Below, one piece after another: positions 12,462-16,997 of a stretch of 16,997 bases of DNA. The DNA comes from DASSFZ01 sp036514635. Its GTDB lineage: Bacteria > Chloroflexota > Anaerolineae > Fen-1058. Each line of letters begins with the position of its first letter. Within the stretch, counting starts at the first letter, position 1. Where the stretch lies: contig DATBWU010000005.1 of assembly GCA_036514635.1 (NCBI GenBank), positions 1 through 16,997 on the forward strand, written 5' to 3'. The translations under genes and the position numbers were made by a program. Below the pieces are notes generated by a model that saw nothing but the letters and a program-made list of their open reading frames with translations, had not been told where the DNA came from and made no database searches.

Positions 12462-15400
12462 ATGCGCGCCCGGTTGCCCACCGTTCTGATCCTCATCGGG
12501 CTGTTCGTCCTGCCCTTGATTCTGTTCGGGTCGGTGACGCTGGGCGGGAAGACGCTGCTGCCCGCCGACGTGCCGTTTCAATTCGCGCCGTGGCGCTCGG
12601 TGGCGCCCCTGTTCAACGCGGCCATCCCGCAGAATCAACTCCTGGCCGATCTGATCCTGGAAAATTACGCCTGGAAACGATTCGTCGTCGAGTCGCTGCA
12701 CGCGGGCGAGGTTCCGTTGTGGAATCCGTATCTGTTCGGGGGCGCGCCGTTCCTGGCGAACGGCCAGGCCTCGACATTGTATCCCTTCAGCGCAGTCTTC
12801 TACCTCCTGCCGCTGGCGCAGGCCTACGGGTGGTTCACGGTAACGCAATTGTTCTTGGCCGGCGCATTCATGTACGTGTTGTGCCGTGTGCTGGGCATGG
12901 GGCGGCTGGGCAGCACCTGCGCGGCGATCGTCTATCAACTCAGCAGCTTCTTCGTGGTGAGCGTCGTCTTCACGATGATCATCGCGGCGGCGGCGTGGCT
13001 GCCCTTGCTCCTGGCGATGATCGAATGCGTGATCCGACAGCGGCCTTTGCTCGGTCGCCCGGCCAGCGTGCCGTGGATCGTCATCGGCGCGATCGGACTC
13101 GGCTGTATGATCCTGGCCGGTCATCCCGAAGTCCTTTACTACACGCTGCTGGTCATGGCCTTCTTCGCCGTGTGGCGACTGCTGAATCAACGAGTCAACG
13201 AGTCAGCGGGCGAGCTGACAAACCAGCCAACCAGCCAACTAACCAACAAGCAGTTTGTTCGTCCGTTGGTTGGATGGTTCGTTCGTACGCGCTCTTCAAT
13301 TGTGCGGCTGGCGGTGATGGTTGCGCTCGGTGTGGGCCTCGGCGCGATCCAGTTGCTGCCGCTGGGGGAAGTCGTCGGGCAGAACTTCCGCGAAGATGCA
13401 GTGACGTTCGAGCAGGTGCAGGGTTGGGCCTGGCCGCCGCGTCACGTTCTGGCCCTGTTGATGCCCAATGTGTTCGGCAACCCGGCGCAGCATTCGGTGT
13501 TCGACGTTTTCACCTGGCAGAACGTCCCGCTGACGACGAACCTGCGCGGCGAGGTCAATCCCAACGGCGCGTACAGCACACACTGGGGCATCAAGAACTA
13601 CGTCGAGGGCGGCGGCTATCTCGGCATCTTGCCGCTGCTGCTGGCGTTGTACGCCGTGCTCGCAACGGTGGCCCGACGAAAGACGAAAGACGAAGGACGA
13701 ACTTTCATCATTCGTCATTCGTCCTTAGTCTTTTTCTTCGCCACACTCGCGTTTCTGTCACTGGCTTTTGCCTTCGGCACTCCGCTCTACGCCATTCTCT
13801 TCTATGGCCTGCCCGGCATCAATCAGCTTCATTCGCCGTTTCGATGGGTGTGGCCGTTTACGCTGTGCGTCGCCGTGCTGGCCGGCTTCGGAATCGATTA
13901 TTTGATGCAGCCACGGAGGCACAGAGACACAGAGAAATCTAAAAACCTCCGTGCCTCCGTGCCTCCGTGGTTATCTATCGTCAAGCGGATCGTGTTCCTG
14001 GATACGCCCGTTTCGCCGAGGACGGCGCTGGCCGGTTTTGCGTTTTGGTCGGGAACGGGGTTGCTGGTTGGATTGTTGGTTAGCCGGTTTGTTATTCCGG
14101 CACAGTCGCTCGAAGTTGCGGATCGGCTGCTGCGGTCGCTGGCGCTGGCCGACACGGCTTTCCCCAACGCCGAACTGTTCTACTCGTACGAATGGCGCAA
14201 CCTGCTGTTGCTGGCGTGCTTCGCGATGGCGAGCGGCATCGTGATGCGGGTGTCGCTGTGCCCGATCTATGTTCCGATGCTTGCCCGTCGGGATGCCCCT
14301 GGGCCGGCGCACGATTCACCACCAAGACACCAAGTCACCAAGCCATCTTCGAGTCTTCGCGCCTTTGTGGTTCGATCGAGCCGTGTCCTGATTTGGAAGC
14401 CGCTGGCGATCGGCGTGATCGCACTCGATCTGCTCGTCGCCGGGTGGGGCTTCAATCCTGCCGTCGATCCCCGGCTGCTGAACTACACGCCGCCGGTCGT
14501 CGATTTCCTCAAGCAGGATCAGTCGCTGTGGCGATTCACCACATTTGACCCGCACGGCGCTAAGACCTTCTACGCCAACGTCGGCTGGTATTACGGCTTT
14601 CAAGACGTGCGCGGCTACGACTCGATCATCCTGAAGTCGTACGCGCAATACATGAGTGTGATCGACCGGCAGGACGAGCTGGAGTTCAACCGCATCGCGC
14701 CGCTGCGCAGTTACGGCGGCCTCGATTCGCCGATGCTCGATCTGCTCGGCGTGAAGTACGTGCTGACCGAAGAGCCGATCGACAGCCCGAAGTACAAACT
14801 GGTCTACGATGCCGAGGTGAAGGTATACGAGAACCTCGGCGCGATGCCGCGCGCTTACGCGCAGACGTGCGCGGTTGGTGTGGACGATCAGCTCGACGCG
14901 CTGAGGCGTATCGATCCGCGCACCACGCTCATTCTTGACGCAAGCGTGGCCGACTGGCCACCTGCCTCCTGCTTCCTGCTTCCTGCCGCCATCACTCGCT
15001 ACACAGCCAATGAAGTCTTCATCGATGTGGCGCTCGATCAACCGGCGTGGCTGGTGCTGAACGATACGTACTTCCCCGGCTGGCAGGCGTGGGATCGCCC
15101 GGCAGGCGCATCGGAAGAAACCGAGGTGACGATTCACCGGGCCAACGGCAACTTCCGCGCCGTGCAGCTCGCCGCCGGACAGCACACGGTTCGTTTCAAG
15201 TATAGCCCGTGGTCGTTCAAGCTGGGCGCGTTTATCACGTTCATGGCCGCCGTCGTGATCGTGTTCCTGATCGGACTGTGGCTATGGCGCATCGCCTATC
15301 GCGAGGAGCAGGTTGCCGGATCGACCGTGCGCCGCGTGGCGAAGAACTCGATCGCGCCGGTGCTGCTCAACCTGTTCAATCGCGGCATCGACTTCGCCTT

Positions 15401-16814
15401 CGCCGCGCTGATGCTGCGCATCTTGCGACCGGAGAACGCAGGCAACTTCACGCTTGCCGTCGTGATTGCGGGCTGGTTCGAGATTCTAATGAACTTCGGA
15501 CTCAACACGCTGCTCACGCGCGAAGTCTCGAAAGACCTGGCGCAGGCCAATCGCTACCTGGTGAACACGTCGATCCTGCGGCTGATGCTGGCCGGTTTGT
15601 CGCTGCCACTGGTGCTGCTGTTGCTCGTCGTGTGGAACGTCGCTCCCACGCTGATTCCGGATGCCGCTCTGACGGTTGAGACTGCGCTTACGGTCGTTTT
15701 GTTCGTGGTGGCCCAGATTCCCAGTAGCCTGTCGTACGGCCTGACGGCGCTGTTCTACGCTCACGAGAAGGCCGAGTATCCGGCGGTGACCAGCGTCATC
15801 ACTGCGCTGATGCGAGTGGCGCTGGGCGTGCCGGTGCTGCTGCTCGGCTGGGGCATCATCGGGCTGGCCGCCTCCAGCCTGGCCGTCAACGTCTTCACGC
15901 TGTTGATTCTGGCGCGGCTGTCGTACCGGATGTTTTTGAGGCCGCGTTACGAAAGCGATCCGGCCTTGCGCCGCGTGATGATGCGCGAATCGTTTCCGCT
16001 GATGATCAACCACTTGCTGGCGACGCTGTTTTTCAAGATCGACGTGCCGATCATGAAGTTGCTGCAAGGCTCGACCGTCGTGGGGTTGTACGGCGCGGCG
16101 TACAAATGGGTCGATGCGCTCAACATCATCCCGGCGTATTCGACCATTGCCTTGTTCCCGGTGATGTCGCGCCAGGCCGACGAAGATCGGCCGGCGCTGC
16201 TGCGCTCGTATCGCATCGGCATTCGGCTGTTGGTAGCGCTGGCGCTGCCGCTGGCTGTCGTCACGACCTTCATCGCACCGGCGCTCATGCTCCTCCTCGG
16301 CGGCAGCGAATACCTGCCGCACTCGGCCATCGCACTGCAACTCATGATCTGGTCGATCCCATTCGGCTGGATCAACAGCATCACCAACTACGTGCTGATC
16401 GCCGCCGGGCAGCAGTCGAAATTGACGCGGGCGTTCATCATCGGGTTGTCATTCAACGTGATTGCCAACCTGATCCTCATTCCTCGCTACTCTTACGTCG
16501 CAGCGGCACTGGTCACCATTCTGTCCGAACTGGTTGAAGGGCTGGCGTTTTGCTTCTACCTGGAGCGATCGGTCGGCCCGGTGTTGTGGCTTCGGATGCT
16601 GTGGAAGTTATTCGCCTCGGCCGCGGCGATGCTCGCCGTGACATGGGTGTTGTGGCCGGTGGTGGGCGTGTTTGCCATTGGTGTTGGGCTGATTGTGTAC
16701 GGTGCGTGCGTGTGGGGATTGAAGGCGTTCGGGCCGGAGGAGCGCGCAGTATTCGCGCAGTTGCGAAAGCCTCGGACGATGTCGGGGACAGGGCCATCTG
16801 AGGAGATCGTATAG
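12462..16814 (+). CDS. YfhO-family membrane protein fused to a Wzx/PST-type flippase
   Basis: 1450 residues. Residues 1-945 are a YfhO-family polytopic protein: about a dozen membrane segments, then a large external domain (about 665-920) with the family landmarks 'RGYDSI' (717-722), 'LLGVKYVLT' (761-769) and 'DTYFPGWQAW' (868-877), and a final helix (923-945). Residues about 957-1440 are a complete PST/Wzx-like (MOP superfamily) flippase of some 12-14 helices, joined by 'REEQVAGSTVRR'. YfhO of Bacillus and Listeria acts as the outer glycosyltransferase of a three-part system with a GT2 enzyme and a small flippase; here the flippase is a different family and fused. Five word-repeat elements lie in frame at about residues 242-275, 404-426, 484-504, 619-639 and 831-843, making odd basic or Ser/Pro-rich loops. 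ATG 12462 starts a hydrophobic N-terminus; no Shine-Dalgarno seen. The linker has no stop codon, but a single-base sequencing error at the junction cannot be excluded. Confidence 0.88.
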   Translation: MRARLPTVLILIGLFVLPLILFGSVTLGGKTLLPADVPFQFAPWRSVAPLFNAAIPQNQLLADLILENYAWKRFVVESLHAGEVPLWNPYLFGGAPFLANGQASTLYPFSAVFYLLPLAQAYGWFTVTQLFLAGAFMYVLCRVLGMGRLGSTCAAIVYQLSSFFVVSVVFTMIIAAAAWLPLLLAMIECVIRQRPLLGRPASVPWIVIGAIGLGCMILAGHPEVLYYTLLVMAFFAVWRLLNQRVNESAGELTNQPTSQLTNKQFVRPLVGWFVRTRSSIVRLAVMVALGVGLGAIQLLPLGEVVGQNFREDAVTFEQVQGWAWPPRHVLALLMPNVFGNPAQHSVFDVFTWQNVPLTTNLRGEVNPNGAYSTHWGIKNYVEGGGYLGILPLLLALYAVLATVARRKTKDEGRTFIIRHSSLVFFFATLAFLSLAFAFGTPLYAILFYGLPGINQLHSPFRWVWPFTLCVAVLAGFGIDYLMQPRRHRDTEKSKNLRASVPPWLSIVKRIVFLDTPVSPRTALAGFAFWSGTGLLVGLLVSRFVIPAQSLEVADRLLRSLALADTAFPNAELFYSYEWRNLLLLACFAMASGIVMRVSLCPIYVPMLARRDAPGPAHDSPPRHQVTKPSSSLRAFVVRSSRVLIWKPLAIGVIALDLLVAGWGFNPAVDPRLLNYTPPVVDFLKQDQSLWRFTTFDPHGAKTFYANVGWYYGFQDVRGYDSIILKSYAQYMSVIDRQDELEFNRIAPLRSYGGLDSPMLDLLGVKYVLTEEPIDSPKYKLVYDAEVKVYENLGAMPRAYAQTCAVGVDDQLDALRRIDPRTTLILDASVADWPPASCFLLPAAITRYTANEVFIDVALDQPAWLVLNDTYFPGWQAWDRPAGASEETEVTIHRANGNFRAVQLAAGQHTVRFKYSPWSFKLGAFITFMAAVVIVFLIGLWLWRIAYREEQVAGSTVRRVAKNSIAPVLLNLFNRGIDFAFAALMLRILRPENAGNFTLAVVIAGWFEILMNFGLNTLLTREVSKDLAQANRYLVNTSILRLMLAGLSLPLVLLLLVVWNVAPTLIPDAALTVETALTVVLFVVAQIPSSLSYGLTALFYAHEKAEYPAVTSVITALMRVALGVPVLLLGWGIIGLAASSLAVNVFTLLILARLSYRMFLRPRYESDPALRRVMMRESFPLMINHLLATLFFKIDVPIMKLLQGSTVVGLYGAAYKWVDALNIIPAYSTIALFPVMSRQADEDRPALLRSYRIGIRLLVALALPLAVVTTFIAPALMLLLGGSEYLPHSAIALQLMIWSIPFGWINSITNYVLIAAGQQSKLTRAFIIGLSFNVIANLILIPRYSYVAAALVTILSELVEGLAFCFYLERSVGPVLWLRMLWKLFASAAAMLAVTWVLWPVVGVFAIGVGLIVYGACVWGLKAFGPEERAVFAQLRKPRTMSGTGPSEEIV
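13187..13286. repeat. In-frame 8-nt word repeat, AACCAGCC family (element A)
   Basis: Starts with a perfect tandem octamer TCAACGAG x2 (13187-13202), followed by an imperfect palindrome with left arm AACCAGCC words (13221-13250) and right arm GTTGGTTGG/GTTCGTTCG words (13253-13286). It encodes the Asn/Gln/Thr- then Arg-rich loop at about residues 242-275 between two membrane segments of YfhO. Confidence 0.8.
13675..13737. repeat. In-frame 7-nt word repeat, GACGAAA family (element B)
   Basis: Four heptads GACGAA(A/G) at 13675-13701, then inverted words TTCGTCA TTCGTCC TTAGTCT to about 13737. It encodes a Lys/Arg-rich loop (about residues 404-426) between two YfhO membrane segments. Confidence 0.85.
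13911..13972. repeat. In-frame 8-nt word repeat, CACGGAGG family (element C)
   Basis: Left arm CACGGAGG CACAGAGA CACAGAGA (13912-13935); right arm three perfect copies of CCTCCGTG (13946-13969), the exact complement of the first left word. It encodes a basic loop (about residues 484-504) of YfhO. Confidence 0.9.
14317..14372. repeat. In-frame 8-nt word repeat, CACCAAG family (element D)
   Basis: Left arm with CACCAAGA CACCAAGT CACCAAGC words (14317-14342), right arm CTTCGAGT CTTCGCGC CTTTGTGG (14347-14372). By direct count 18 of 26 arm positions pair. Same family as the intergenic element at 6716-6782. It encodes a Pro/Ser/Arg-rich loop (about residues 619-639). Confidence 0.88.
14959..14986. 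repeat. In-frame single-arm 7-nt word repeat, NNCCTGC (element E)
   Basis: Four perfect-period heptads: CACCTGC CTCCTGC TTCCTGC TTCCTGC. No complementary arm is visible nearby, so this looks like half an element. It encodes part of 'WPPASCFLLPAA' in the external domain of YfhO. Confidence 0.75.
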
Positions 16815-16833
16815 CGCTTTCCCGATTGCGGAG

Positions 16834-16879
16834 TACAATTAGCCTGATGAAGCTGCCTAAGGAGCCGTCAAAGAATTAG
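16834..16879 (+). other. -10-like box followed by an aborted ten-codon ORF
   Basis: TACAAT (16834-16839) lies seven bases before an ATG (16847), the same geometry as the glycosyltransferase promoter, but the frame encodes only MKLPKEPSKN before TAG (16877-16879). It may be the stub of a displaced gene or chance. Confidence 0.25.
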
Positions 16880-16956
16880 TCCGCCTGTCACCCTGAGAAT
16901 CCCACAGCGCCGGGTGGCGATAGGCTCGAAGAAAGAAACTTGCGCGCGGCGTGCCT

Positions 16957-16979
16957 GCGCGGCGATGAATTCGCCGCGC
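16957..16979. repeat. Perfect 9-bp hairpin in a non-coding repeat region
   Basis: GCGCGGCGA, a 5-nt loop TGAAT, then TCGCCGCGC. It sits in the gene-free end of the window (16815-16997) next to a 'GTCACCCTGAG' segment (from about 16888), both of the kind seen as dispersed repeats in such genomes. The element may continue beyond the window. Confidence 0.6.
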
Positions 16980-16997
16980 TACCCCGCTGCGCCCGAT

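Noticed and set aside
12377..13942. 521-codon plus-strand frame overlapping GT2 and YfhO
   Set aside because: Out-of-frame shadow of two well-supported genes; composition is Arg/Ser/Ala noise.
13187..14372. Word repeats as a CRISPR array
   Set aside because: Repeat units are 7-8 nt and directly abutting, there are no 30-40 nt spacers, and no cas gene is present.
12462..16814. Splitting the gene into separate YfhO and flippase genes near 15300
   Set aside because: The frame is continuous with no stop; an internal GTG near 15329 has no ribosome-binding site that I can see.

Overview
The window looks like a chromosomal segment of a high-GC member of the Chloroflexota (Anaerolineae-like). This is an inference from gene content: Ser/Thr kinases starting 'MLQSGTIL..RY', an FHA–winged-helix fusion, a CpXC zinc protein, a V4R protein beside two-component genes, and many short palindromic 'word' repeats. 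There is no rRNA, tRNA, CRISPR array, transposase or phage gene. No gene-free stretch exceeds 300 bp; the largest is the 210-bp divergent gap 9879-10088, which holds two back-to-back promoters.

Layout. (1) 1-915: 3' part of a TAP-like alpha/beta hydrolase. (2) 1087-2025: patatin-like phospholipase. (3) 2102-4861: large secreted, membrane-anchored GH3-like protein, apparently lacking its nucleophile, behind a good sigma70-type promoter. (4) Convergent to it, 4927-5982 (-): membrane Ser/Thr kinase; divergent from that, 6052-6705 (+): FHA–winged-helix regulator. (5) 6786-8138 (-): CpXC protein. (6) 8319-9878 (-): soluble GAF-PAS histidine kinase. (7) 10089-10718 and 10800-11663 (+): V4R protein and a REC–degenerate-GGDEF response regulator. 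(8) 11703-12440 and 12462-16814 (+): a polyprenyl-phosphate glycosyltransferase of the DPM1 type, followed by a 1450-residue YfhO–flippase fusion. (9) 16815-16997: no gene seen; a -10-like box before an aborted ten-codon ORF, then a repeat hairpin.

How the genes may work together. The kinase/FHA-regulator pair and the histidine kinase/V4R/response-regulator group look like two signalling modules. The GT2 plus YfhO–flippase pair resembles a compact three-step lipid-linked glycosylation system: load a sugar on polyprenyl phosphate, flip it, transfer it outside. The three steps are encoded in two genes.

The most striking signal is a set of palindromic elements whose arms are tandem 7- or 8-nt degenerate words. 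They fill both convergent intergenic gaps, lie in other gaps, and also sit in frame inside the YfhO–flippase gene at five places. The five belong to different word families, and four fall in basic loops between membrane segments. Two genes, the histidine kinase and the glycosyltransferase, have extended -10 boxes so close to their GTG starts that leaderless transcripts are likely.
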